Positions 41,515-53,592 of a stretch of DNA of 64,000 bases are shown piece by piece. Made by a program: the position numbers and the translations under genes. The DNA lies in assembly GCA_026388155.1 (NCBI GenBank), contig JAPLKI010000025.1, positions 62,001 to 126,000 of the forward strand, in the 5' to 3' direction. The first letter of the stretch is position 1; each line of letters starts with the position of its first letter. The notes under the pieces are model-generated. The model did not search any database and was not told the origin of the DNA. It worked only from the letters and a program-made list of their open reading frames with translations. The stretch comes from Elusimicrobiota bacterium. GTDB lineage: Bacteria; Elusimicrobiota; Elusimicrobia; Elusimicrobiales; UBA9959.

Positions 41515-41627
41515 GGGGTTGGGTCTGACAGGAAACATACAAGGGCGGTTATCATTCGTTTTCCGCCGAGAGGAGCCCCCCCTTTTCTTAGCCTGAACGC
41601 CTGACCCGAAAACAGTAATGGATATTT

Positions 41628-41669
41628 CTGCGGCGCCGCAGCTGGATTTTTCCGGTTTTATGATATAAT
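41628..41669 (+). promoter_or_regulatory. Promoter of the glycosyltransferase gene with upstream palindrome
   Basis: Extended -10 TGATATAAT with TATAAT at 41664-41669, and a perfect 14-bp palindrome CTGCGGC/GCCGCAG at 41628-41641 just before the -35 position, which could be an operator. The rest of the 311-base gap 41395-41705 shows no gene. Confidence 0.55.
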
Positions 41670-41705
41670 GGCCGTGTAGCGCGCGGAGCTGTAAGCGGAT
41701 CGACT

Positions 41706-42962
41706 ATGTGGCAGACATACCTTTCTTTTAGTTCAAATTCGGCACAAATCCTGTTTTTTTTGATCGGCATTTTTTACTTGCTTCTGAGTTTCCGCGGCTT
41801 CTTCAGGCTTCCCAGTCCCCCCCGCGCGGCTAAAAAACTCCGTTTCGCGCTTATCCTGCCCGCCTACAACGAAGAAAAAGTAATTAAATTTTCGGTGGAG
41901 AGTCTTCTTAAAATAAACTATCCCCGGGAGCTGTTTGACGTGTTCGTGGTTACCGACCACTGCACGGACGCCACGGGAGAGATAGCCAAAGGGCTGGGCG
42001 CCCGTATTCTGGACCACTCCGGCCCCGACAGAAGGCCGGGCAAGGGCCGCGCGCTCAAGTGGGCGGTATCCGAGATATTGAAGGCCGGGCAATATGACGG
42101 TTTCTGCTACTTTGACGCCGATTCGCTGGCGCATCCTGATTTTCTCAACGTGATGAACGACCACCTTTCCATGGGGGAAGAGGCCGTGCAGGGCCGGCAG
42201 CTTACCAAAAACGAGGATTGCTGGCTGTCCAGGATCCTTTCCTCCAGCCAGATATTGATGAACAGGCTTTTGCAGCTTCCAAAATACAGGAGCGGCCTGT
42301 CCGCGACACTGCACGGCAAGGGCATGTGTTTTTCAAAACGCCTCACTGAGGAATTTGCCTGGGACGAGACCTGTCTTACTGAAGACATTGAAATGCAGAT
42401 GCGGCTTATAAGGCACGGGGTGCGCATAACCTGGGCGGAGGGCGCCGTGGTTTATAACGAGGAGCCTGTCGCCATCAGGCAGTACCTGAAAAGAAATATC
42501 CGCTGGACACGGGGCTCAATGGATGTCGCCAAGCGGCATTTTAACGGCTTGTGTCTGAGGATGCTGAAAAAAAGGGATTTCAAGGCCTTTGAAGGAGTGC
42601 TTTACTGCGGAGGCGTTTACAAGCTGGTCGTGCTGATAATTGTTACCGGAACCCTCCTGCTCCTTACCCGCCATCCTTTCGTTTTTTATTTTTGGCTTTA
42701 CCACAAACTGCCCGGCGCCGCTGCCGGCGCTAAAGCCATGGCAATGCTGCCCCTGATCCTTTACCCGGTCCCGGCGTTGGCGATGGAGAGGGCTAATTTC
42801 AATTTATTCGCGGGTTATTTCCTTACGCCGGTGCTGAGCGTTTTACGGCTGCCTGTTATTCTGGGCGGGCTGCTTCGCCGCGACGCGGTATGGGGAAGAA
42901 CCGAGCACTCAAGCCAGGTGGCCATAACGGACCTGGTGCAAGAGCCGCAGCGCGTTTTTTAA
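41706..42962 (+). CDS. Membrane glycosyltransferase family 2 (NodC/BcsA-like processive type)
   Basis: 418 residues. One N-terminal membrane helix (ILFFLIGIFYLLLSFRGFF), cytoplasmic GT-A domain with the nucleotide-sugar site ILPAYNEE and VVTDHCTDATGE, DXD-type CYFDADSLAHP, acceptor/base EDIEMQMRLI, and the RNIRWTRG (R/QxxRW) motif of processive synthases. Four C-terminal helices follow. Such enzymes make and export beta-linked polysaccharides or glycosylate lipids. The next gene on the strand encodes a zinc-ribbon membrane protein 30 bases later. Confidence 0.92.
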   Translation: MWQTYLSFSSNSAQILFFLIGIFYLLLSFRGFFRLPSPPRAAKKLRFALILPAYNEEKVIKFSVESLLKINYPRELFDVFVVTDHCTDATGEIAKGLGARILDHSGPDRRPGKGRALKWAVSEILKAGQYDGFCYFDADSLAHPDFLNVMNDHLSMGEEAVQGRQLTKNEDCWLSRILSSSQILMNRLLQLPKYRSGLSATLHGKGMCFSKRLTEEFAWDETCLTEDIEMQMRLIRHGVRITWAEGAVVYNEEPVAIRQYLKRNIRWTRGSMDVAKRHFNGLCLRMLKKRDFKAFEGVLYCGGVYKLVVLIIVTGTLLLLTRHPFVFYFWLYHKLPGAAAGAKAMAMLPLILYPVPALAMERANFNLFAGYFLTPVLSVLRLPVILGGLLRRDAVWGRTEHSSQVAITDLVQEPQRVF

Positions 42963-42992
42963 ATTTTCTTTCCGCTCCTTGCAATCAAATAT

Positions 42993-43565
42993 ATGACGCT
43001 TAATGAATGGAAGCCTAAGCTGATTCCGCCGGGGATGTTGCTCGTCTGCTACTTTGTGGCGCCGGGCCTTGTGGAAGGGTTTATGGGGACAAATGACGCT
43101 ATTTCCGGCCGCTTTACCTTTTCATTGATCGTTAAGGCGGGGCTCGGAATTGTGCTTGTTTACAAACTTTTCAGCCTGAAGCCGCCGCTAAACGGAGAGC
43201 TGACGGCCTGGCTGGCCAAATTCTCCCAGCCGCCGGCAAAGACGCAGGAACTTTCAGAAAAAATTTCTCTGGCGGCTATTTTGATATCGATCCTCATAAT
43301 TGTCGGGCCGCTGGCCGGGGAAATAATCACCAACAGCCAATTGCTGACACTTATCAAGATAACCGCGCTTGTGTATGCCGGTTACATGGCCTACAATATC
43401 TGGAAACTTGCGGAACCGTTCATGGCCTACGTTCCCGCCGCCGCTCCGCCGGAAATCCCCCCCGCGCCGCCCGTCACCGAACGCCGGTGCGTGAAGTGCG
43501 GACAACGGATAGACGCTTCCATGAAATTCTGCGCGTTCTGCGGACATACCACAGCGGGAAGTTAA
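42993..43565 (+). CDS. Membrane protein with C-terminal zinc ribbon
   Basis: 190 residues. Three or four hydrophobic segments, including FTFSLIVKAGLGIVLVYKLFSL, AAILISILIIVGPLAGEI and LLTLIKITALVYAGYMAYNIW, a proline-rich linker (PAAAPPEIPPAPP), then a zinc ribbon CVKCGQRIDASMKFCAFCGHTT with CxxC...CxxC. The ribbon is of the double-zinc-ribbon/zinc-finger type common on bacterial membrane proteins of unknown function. Weak ribosome site; ends before a shared terminator. Confidence 0.8.
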   Translation: MTLNEWKPKLIPPGMLLVCYFVAPGLVEGFMGTNDAISGRFTFSLIVKAGLGIVLVYKLFSLKPPLNGELTAWLAKFSQPPAKTQELSEKISLAAILISILIIVGPLAGEIITNSQLLTLIKITALVYAGYMAYNIWKLAEPFMAYVPAAAPPEIPPAPPVTERRCVKCGQRIDASMKFCAFCGHTTAGS

Positions 43566-43589
43566 GGTCAAAAAAAATCGAGCACAAAT

Positions 43590-43617
43590 AAAAACGCCCC
43601 GCTGAACGGGGCGTTTT
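43590..43617. terminator. Bidirectional terminator
   Basis: AAAAACGCCCCG / CGGGGCGTTTTT with a 5-base loop between two convergent genes. Confidence 0.9.
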
Positions 43618-43639
43618 TTATTTTACAGGGGAATCGTTT

Positions 43640-45022
43640 TTAGTTAGCGGCCTCAGGCTGTATGTCCGCGCTCACGTTAGCGGGCTGCACGGCCTTTATG
43701 CCGAAGGCGCCGGTAAGCGCTTCAAAGTTCCGCTTTATTATGGTCCGGTCAGGAGCTTTAATGACCTTCGGCGGCAGAACTAAAGCTCTGTTATCCTGTA
43801 TTATTACTTCCCTGGGTGGAAGGTTGGGCCTTGTAGAATCGAACTGTTCCCAGGGGGTAAGCGGCCAGCCCAGGCCGGATTCATAAGAGTTGTCGGTGGG
43901 GTTAAGGCCGGCCTTTTCGTAAAGGTACTCGGTATAGCCCACGCAGTCGAATTCGACGGGGCCCTTCTGCGATAAGTGCGTGTTGTCGTACTTTAGGCCC
44001 ATTTTGCCCATGGCAAGGCCCATTTTTACTATCGAGTCCCGCTGCGCGGCGGTGGGCTTGGGCGAAGTCGTCCGGTTGCCGTAGTAAGGATACTTGAACT
44101 GATGGGTGAAATTCTTCCAGGAGTAAATATTGCGCACGCCGCCGGGCACTGCGCTGTTGAGGACACAGTCCATTATTATCACGTTTATCCTGCCGTTCTT
44201 CACTTCGGCGCCGGCAAAGATACCGGTGTGGCCTACGGGCAGGTCGCCGTTGCCCCAGCTGCCTATCGTGCCTACCTTTCCGCCGGTATATATGAGGTCC
44301 GCTTTTTCTATTCCGGCGTACTTTGACGGGGCAAGACTGGCTATGGAAGTATTCCAGCCGATTTCCGCAAGCATTTCAAAGGCCGTCGCGCGCACCGCTT
44401 CCGATTCGTTCGCGGAGGCCGCAATAGCCTCGATATAGGGACCGGCTGTCGTATTTTTCTTCAGCTTGCCCATGCTGATTATAAGGTTCATTCTTATTAC
44501 ATCGTCGGATCCGGCGTAAAATTTGGAGAGTTTGGCCATCAGCACAGGGTCGCCAATTTCGCCCAGAGACCAGATAGAGTCAATAGCCTTAAGGCGGTCC
44601 TTTATGTTGTTCTCGTAGGGACCCATGTTCCTGGCCGAGGCCTGGTAGCGTTCTATGTTGGCGAGGAGCGCGGCGGCCGCCAATTCGTTTTTTGACTCGC
44701 CCGCTGCGCGTATGGCGCAGGACCTTACCGAGGAGTCGGGATCGCTCAGCAAGCCGACCAGCTCTCTTGAAACGGACTCATTCCTGCTGGGTACCAGCGC
44801 TTCTATGGCCGCGCAGCGGGAATCTGAATCTTTGTCGGTCCTTAAAGCTGCGGTAAGAAGGGCTGCGGCTTCGCGGTCGCTTGCGGCCACGGCTTTTATT
44901 TCGGCTGACTTTGAGGGGCTCCTGAGCGCAGGAAGAAGGTCTTTACCGCCGCCGGCGTAGCAGGATACGCTAAAAGATAAAAGTACCGCGATAATCGGGA
45001 TGTTCTTAAAAGTCAGTTTCAT
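43640..45022 (-). CDS. Exported HEAT-repeat protein with permuted NlpC/P60-like domain
   Basis: 460 residues from the ATG at 45022 (AGGGAGC ribosome site). Signal peptide MKLTFKNIPIIAVLLSFSVSCYAG. Residues about 25-205 are HEAT-like helical repeats (LLTAALRTDKDSDSRCAAIEAL, DPDSSVRSCAIRAAGES, and so on). The C-terminal region has LPVGHTGIFAG followed, about 100 residues later, by PVEFDCVGYTEYLYEKAG. His before Cys is the circular-permuted order of the NlpC/P60 or YiiX-like fold, a papain-type hydrolase or transferase acting on cell-wall peptides or lipids. Catalysis is inferred. Confidence 0.72.
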   Translation of the reverse strand: MKLTFKNIPIIAVLLSFSVSCYAGGGKDLLPALRSPSKSAEIKAVAASDREAAALLTAALRTDKDSDSRCAAIEALVPSRNESVSRELVGLLSDPDSSVRSCAIRAAGESKNELAAAALLANIERYQASARNMGPYENNIKDRLKAIDSIWSLGEIGDPVLMAKLSKFYAGSDDVIRMNLIISMGKLKKNTTAGPYIEAIAASANESEAVRATAFEMLAEIGWNTSIASLAPSKYAGIEKADLIYTGGKVGTIGSWGNGDLPVGHTGIFAGAEVKNGRINVIIMDCVLNSAVPGGVRNIYSWKNFTHQFKYPYYGNRTTSPKPTAAQRDSIVKMGLAMGKMGLKYDNTHLSQKGPVEFDCVGYTEYLYEKAGLNPTDNSYESGLGWPLTPWEQFDSTRPNLPPREVIIQDNRALVLPPKVIKAPDRTIIKRNFEALTGAFGIKAVQPANVSADIQPEAAN

Positions 45023-45109
45023 TGCTCCCTTCGTGGTTTGTGCCACATCGATAGTTTAGCACAAAGGGAGAAGACGGCAAGGTTCCAAAGTGCCAAGCGG
45101 GCGAAGGCA

Positions 45110-45158
45110 AAGTGACCAGGCCTTTATAGGCCTTTAGGGCAAGGCTTTTATGGCTTTA
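45110..45158. promoter_or_regulatory. GGCC dyad between the HEAT protein and kinase genes
   Basis: AAGTGACCA, 8 bases, TAGGCCTTT (45110-45135), with TGGCTTTA at 45151, 24 bases after TAGGCCTTT. In a divergent intergenic region, 88 bases from the HEAT-protein start and 128 from the kinase start. Confidence 0.45.
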
Positions 45159-45262
45159 TGCTGACAAGTTTTGAGATGGTAAAGAACGCTTGTTTTTATG
45201 TTTCTTAATTGTTACACTCTAATCAAATCAAGGAAGAAGCATAGAAAGCGTTGGGGTTCTTA

Positions 45263-49057
<3,795 letters not shown>

Positions 49058-49070
49058 AGTGCCAAAGTGC

Positions 49071-49283
49071 CTAGGAGCCTGTCCGACATAAGGCTTTCAT
49101 GGCGAAATTGCTGATTTTGAAGCCGAGCCGAAGCGACGCGAAACGAGGGGAAACCGCAATGCGGTGTCCCCTCAGGTGTTGGGAAGAGGTATTCTCGACG
49201 GAGACTGTAAGTTGAGCGGCGCAAAGGCGCAGGCCAAAAGCGGCAATTGCAGCCGAAATTGCCTATGTCGGACAGGCTCCTAG
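49071..49283. mobile_element. 213-bp inverted-repeat element (MITE-like or structured RNA)
   Basis: Ends CTAGGAGCCTGTCCGACATA at 49071 and its exact complement at 49264-49283. Inner arms stay partly complementary (GAAATTGCTGATTTTG with CAAAAGCGGCAATTGC), and a strong internal hairpin GAGGGGA-A-ACCGC/GCGGT-G-TCCCCTC is centred near 49162. It has no coding capacity. The right end contributes the TAG stop of the SUI1-like gene. The 4-bp ends read CTAG on both sides. Confidence 0.7.
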
Positions 49284-49726
49284 ATCAGCTTCACTTTATA
49301 GCCCGACGCTTCCAGCTCGGTTTTGACAAAAATTTTGTGGTCACCCTGCAGTTCCAGAACGCCCAGTTTCAGCGTTCCCCCCACCCCGAGGCGCTTCCTG
49401 AACTTTTTTAAAAGTTCTTCCTTTCCGGCCGGGTGCATGGGCAGTTTTTCAACCAAAGTAAGCCCGCTGCCCTTGCCGACCCTGCGGAAAGATATCCGCA
49501 CCGGCTCGGTCTGCGTCCTTTTTTTCGGCGCGCCGGCAAGTCCCGCCCTTTTGTTGGTTCGCATACCATCGTCCATATGCACAGTTTCGTCAACAACCGG
49601 CTGTTTTTTGTTCCAAAAGAGCGGGGCAAGCCCCTCAGGGCACTCGCAGGGGGATTTACGGCAGTCAGGGCAAGTCACTTTGCCGTCGGGCCCGCTGGAA
49701 TAAACCAGGCGTTCATCGTTCAGCAT
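49280..49726 (-). CDS. SUI1/eIF1-like translation factor (YciH) with palindromic coding insertion
   Basis: 148 residues. The C-terminal 85 form the SUI1 domain (PVRISFRRVGKGSGLTLVE, KRLGVGGTLKLGVLELQGDHK, ending ASGYKVKLI) as in bacterial YciH, which can influence start-codon choice. The N-terminus has a Cys cluster (C19, C22, C27, C29). Between them residues about 33-65 (APLFWNKKQPVVDETVHM, DDGMRTNKRAGL) are encoded by a palindromic element and are absent from ordinary YciH of about 110 residues. The stop codon TAG is supplied by the neighbouring 213-bp element. The start is 1 base after the dockerin-like gene's stop, so the two form an operon. Confidence 0.9.
   Translation of the reverse strand: MLNDERLVYSSGPDGKVTCPDCRKSPCECPEGLAPLFWNKKQPVVDETVHMDDGMRTNKRAGLAGAPKKRTQTEPVRISFRRVGKGSGLTLVEKLPMHPAGKEELLKKFRKRLGVGGTLKLGVLELQGDHKIFVKTELEASGYKVKLI
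49538..49630 (-). mobile_element. Palindromic coding element, copy 2 (in the SUI1 gene)
   Basis: Arms AAGTCCCGCCCTTTTG (49538) and CCAAAAGAGCGGGGCAAG (49613-49630). Core nearly identical to copy 1 but with one extra codon (MRTNKRAGL versus MRTKRAGL), a 3-base length change that keeps frame. Confidence 0.8.
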
Positions 49727-49727
49727 A

Positions 49728-51191
49728 TTATTTAATGAGTTCCGGATTAATGGTCATCACGTAATATATCCCGTTGATATTCGCGATCGTGTCCCTGATA
49801 AACTCCGTCATGGCGTCGGGCCTGCTGTCGGCTTCGCGCAGGTCTTTTACTTCACGCGCCAGCGCCAGCCGCAAGGATTCCTGCGGCGATTTATAAAGGC
49901 TTATCCCGCCGAACACGTTCCAGTGGCGGCTTTTATCGGAACCGTCCTCCTTGTTGCCCGGAAGCAGAAAATTCTCAAGCGCCACCGAAGTGGGCAGTTT
50001 GGTTCTTGGAATGGTTTTAACCCAGGCGAACGGAATGCGTATGGCCTCGTCAATAAGGCCTACCGCGGCCAGCTTGTCGCCGCCTTTTATTTCCAGCGCC
50101 TCCCGAAAAAGGAGTATCATCGGCAGGTTATGGTTTTCAAGAGGGATATCGCTCAGTTTTTTAGTGGTCCTCGCCGCAGCGCGGAGATAACGCCGGTCAT
50201 ACTGCGCGAAAAGCAGAAAACGGAGGAAATCCTTCCTGGTCGCCGTGGATTTGTAATACTGCCATTTCGCGCGCTCAACGTAATTTTCAAGCTTCAGGAA
50301 ATCCCTCGGCGCGGCGATATTGGCCAGGTCAATCTCAAAACCCATATCATCCATGGCGTATTTCTGAATTATCTTTAATACGTCGCCGGGGCGGCCTTTC
50401 TTCGCGAGGTAATCCCTGTAGTACGCGGACTCAAGCAGCCCCTTAAGATGGTCGCGGAAATACAGCAATTTCGCGATAAACACGGGCTGCCCCTTCGCGG
50501 TAAGAGTTTCAGCGTCCTCGGTCAAACCCGTCAATTCCAGCAAAAGCCCGTAGAGTTCGCCCTTTTTCCACAAGTCCGTGCAGCGCGCTATTTTTCCGTC
50601 CGAATATTTTTTTTCCGTTTCAGTAAGCCCGGCCTCTCTTTTGGCATAGGCAAGCGAGAACCTTATGCCCTCGCTGTAAATTTCACGGCGAAGCGCCGCT
50701 TCATAGGCGCCGCCCCGTGAAAGCCGTACCGAACCGAGGAATTTCAGGGGAGAGTCTTTTTCGGCCGGATGTTCCAGGGCGATAAGCGGACGCTGGATAT
50801 ATTCCGTTTCAGGTAGATACCGGAAGAATTCCCTTGGATACGGAAATATTTTTCCCGCTTTGGAAAGTTCCTCGAACGCCTTATAGGGATCGCCGCTTTT
50901 GTAGAGCGCGGTAAGGTAAAAGATGTCCTCATCATCGAGCAAACCGTTATGGTTAACATCCGTCATGTAGGACATAAGCGGCACTTTGCTGAACGGGTCA
51001 GCCGCCACTTCGGCGAGCAGGGAGGCGTCTTCTTTATCCCAGCGGTTGTCAAAATTCAGGTCCCCCAGCATCAACAGGCGGGAGTGCATGTTTATGCGGT
51101 TAACCGGCAGAGTAAAGTAGCCGGCCGCCAGAAGAACGGCGGCAAAAACCAGGAAAAGCCCCGATAGCTTAAACGCCTTTAATGTTTTCAT
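49728..51191 (-). CDS. Exported protein with two dockerin/EF-hand-like calcium loops
   Basis: 487 residues from the ATG at 51191 (GGGGGGAG ribosome site). N-terminal signal or anchor helix (FKLSGLFLVFAAVLLAAGYF). Two calcium loops of dockerin type follow at about 43-85: LGDLNFDNRWDKEDASLLAEV and MTDVNHNGLLDDEDIFYLTAL (DxNxDxxxxxxD). The rest is helical, TPR-like in feel (residues 90-480), without a recognised domain. Dockerin-like loops normally bind cohesins or stabilise exported proteins. The pairing with a cytoplasmic SUI1 factor, 1 base apart, is odd. Not identified further. Confidence 0.72.
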   Translation of the reverse strand: MKTLKAFKLSGLFLVFAAVLLAAGYFTLPVNRINMHSRLLMLGDLNFDNRWDKEDASLLAEVAADPFSKVPLMSYMTDVNHNGLLDDEDIFYLTALYKSGDPYKAFEELSKAGKIFPYPREFFRYLPETEYIQRPLIALEHPAEKDSPLKFLGSVRLSRGGAYEAALRREIYSEGIRFSLAYAKREAGLTETEKKYSDGKIARCTDLWKKGELYGLLLELTGLTEDAETLTAKGQPVFIAKLLYFRDHLKGLLESAYYRDYLAKKGRPGDVLKIIQKYAMDDMGFEIDLANIAAPRDFLKLENYVERAKWQYYKSTATRKDFLRFLLFAQYDRRYLRAAARTTKKLSDIPLENHNLPMILLFREALEIKGGDKLAAVGLIDEAIRIPFAWVKTIPRTKLPTSVALENFLLPGNKEDGSDKSRHWNVFGGISLYKSPQESLRLALAREVKDLREADSRPDAMTEFIRDTIANINGIYYVMTINPELIK

Positions 51192-51455
51192 ACTCCCCCC
51201 TTTCTCGTGTCGGAAACCGGGTACGTTCCATTCCGCCTCCGCGTCAACCGGCGGCGCCTGTTCCGCGCGAAAGAAAGCAGACGCCGGCACCCGTGAAATA
51301 GCGGCTGTCACCGGATAAACCGGCCTTAGCCGCCTGTACTTAAGGTTGTTCATATATATTATCAATTTATATAAAGGGCCCGCTGTCTTTCCTCTCCCGG
51401 GTATTATATAATGGATTTATTATTATTAAGGCGCCTGAAGCGCCATGGAGGCCAC

Positions 51456-53573
51456 ATGAGATTTGCAGCCGTCATTAGCGTTCTCTTTATACTGCCGCCG
51501 GTATGCCGCGCGGAGGTTTTAACGCTCCGTTCCGGGCAGGAGAGCACGGGCACGGTAACAACCGTGGACGCCGACTCCGTCACGCTTGAAGACGGCAAAG
51601 TGCTGCCGCGCGAAACGGTTTCAGTGATACAGTTCGGCCCGGCCAAAGCGGAACAGAAAGCGGCCGCCGGCACCGCCCAGCCCTCCGAGCAGGATCAAAA
51701 GGCCGCGGCCGAGGCTTTTGCCATGGCGCGCGAATTCGGCAAAAAATATTCCGGCATGAACGGCCTTATATTGCTTGACAAGGGCGGCTATAACCTGAAT
51801 GCCGACGGCACCTGGACTTTAAGAACCCGGGAGATACGGCAGATATTAAAGGAAAGCCTTAAACAGAGCTGGGGCCAGATAATCCGCTGTTCCGAGGAAG
51901 GCAGGGAACGGGCGAAAATAATCAAAGCCAATGTCTATACCGCGGACGGCGGGATATACACCCTGGATCCCGCCCGGATAAAAACTTCAAAGCCGCAGAG
52001 TTCAAGCGGCGACTTTTTTATTTCAGGCTCTGTCTGCACCCAGTACGCCATGGAAAATGTGCAGGTGGACTCTATAGTGGACTATGAGATAGAAGAAGAA
52101 ACCTATAACCCGTTCAGGAAAGACTTCTTTTTTCCCGAGTGGGGCTTTCAGGACAGCGAAGGCCCGGTAAAAGTTTCCGAAGTCAGCGTTACCCTGCCAA
52201 AAGGCCAGGACTTTTATTACTCGACGCGCAACTTCGCGGACAAGAAGGCGGCGAAGCCTGAAATAACGCAGTCGGTTTCCGCCAAAACCTACGCCTGGCG
52301 CCTAGAGAACGTCCCGGCGCTTCCCAGCGAGCCCATGATGCCCGCCTACGAGAATGTGGCCCCTTACCTGCGAGGTTCGCTTTTCAAGGACTGGGACAGG
52401 ATATTGGACTGGACCATAGGGCTTTACAATGAACGCACCAAACCCTCCACCGAACTTAAAGAATTCACGCTGAACCTGATAAAGGACTGCAAGACCGACG
52501 AGGAAAAAGCGCGGGTAATTTATCATTATGTGCAGAAGGAGATACGCTATATCGCGGTCAAGGTGGGCGTGGCGTCCGGCTGGGGCGGCTATGACGCAAA
52601 CCTTACCTGGAAGCGCCGCTACGGCTGCTGCGTTGATAAATCGCTGCTGCTCACCACCATGCTCGGAGTGGCGGGCATAAAGGCCTCTCCCATACTTATA
52701 AACACCAACGACCAGCAGGACATTGATTTTTCAATTCCCCAACTGGGTTTTGACCACTCCATAACCGTGGCCGAAATAGGCGGCAGGCATATGTTTTTGG
52801 ACTCCACCGGTTACGATTACCGCTACCCGGAAATAGCCAGTTTTGATTACGGAGTGCATGTGCTTAATATATTCGCTAAAAAGATAGACCTGGTTCCGGT
52901 GCCGGAACCGCGCGATAACGGCAGTTTTTACAACTTTAACATAGCCGTGTCCTCTGACGGCAAAGCCCTCGTCTCCGAAAATATGAATTACAGCGGCTCG
53001 CGCGAAGGCGAAATACGCGGCTACTACCGCTCCATAAAAGAAGAGGAACAAAAACGCGCCTTCCAGCAGATGGCCAAGGAAGTAAACCCCGCGGCCGAGC
53101 TGGTCGGTTATAAGGTGAACAACGCCGAGAACATAAACGAGCCCTTCACCCTGGAGACAAAATACTCAATAGCTGATTATGCCAAGCGGGCCGGCGACAT
53201 ACTGATATTCAACCTGCCGGATTTTGAGATAGAGGCCTACCGCATAAAAGAAATATCGCAGGCCGAGCGCACTTTCCCCATAGAATACATGGCTTCCATG
53301 GGCCGCTATTACACTTACCATATTTCTCTGCCGGAGAATTACGAAGTGATCTCCCTGCCGGAAAAAGCCGCGCTGTCGGGCAGTTACGGCTCTTTCACTT
53401 CGCAATGCGCTCAGGAGGTAAAAGGCGGGGTTACCTGCACCGCCTCCTGGGAACGCGGAGAGCGCATTGTAAAGCCGGCTGATTACGCGGCCTACAAGGC
53501 TTTCCTTGAAACCGCCGCAAGCCGCACGAAGAACCAGCTGTTTTTCAAAGACCTCAGCGTGAAGATACACTAA
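51456..53573 (+). CDS. Exported DUF3857 plus transglutaminase-like protein, intact triad
   Basis: 705 residues, ATG with GGAGG. Signal peptide MRFAAVISVLFILPPVCRAE, then a small beta domain (VLTLRSGQESTGTVTTVDADS...), DUF3857 (about 100-330), and a transglutaminase-like core: RYGCCVDKSLLLTTML with nucleophile C391/C392, LGFDHSITVAE and FLDSTG supplying His and Asp. C-terminal beta domain follows. These envelope proteins are thought to be peptidase or crosslinking-type enzymes of exopolymer or cell-wall metabolism. A paralog follows after 19 bases. Confidence 0.9.
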   Translation: MRFAAVISVLFILPPVCRAEVLTLRSGQESTGTVTTVDADSVTLEDGKVLPRETVSVIQFGPAKAEQKAAAGTAQPSEQDQKAAAEAFAMAREFGKKYSGMNGLILLDKGGYNLNADGTWTLRTREIRQILKESLKQSWGQIIRCSEEGRERAKIIKANVYTADGGIYTLDPARIKTSKPQSSSGDFFISGSVCTQYAMENVQVDSIVDYEIEEETYNPFRKDFFFPEWGFQDSEGPVKVSEVSVTLPKGQDFYYSTRNFADKKAAKPEITQSVSAKTYAWRLENVPALPSEPMMPAYENVAPYLRGSLFKDWDRILDWTIGLYNERTKPSTELKEFTLNLIKDCKTDEEKARVIYHYVQKEIRYIAVKVGVASGWGGYDANLTWKRRYGCCVDKSLLLTTMLGVAGIKASPILINTNDQQDIDFSIPQLGFDHSITVAEIGGRHMFLDSTGYDYRYPEIASFDYGVHVLNIFAKKIDLVPVPEPRDNGSFYNFNIAVSSDGKALVSENMNYSGSREGEIRGYYRSIKEEEQKRAFQQMAKEVNPAAELVGYKVNNAENINEPFTLETKYSIADYAKRAGDILIFNLPDFEIEAYRIKEISQAERTFPIEYMASMGRYYTYHISLPENYEVISLPEKAALSGSYGSFTSQCAQEVKGGVTCTASWERGERIVKPADYAAYKAFLETAASRTKNQLFFKDLSVKIH

Positions 53574-53592
53574 AGGGAAAATCACAAAAATT

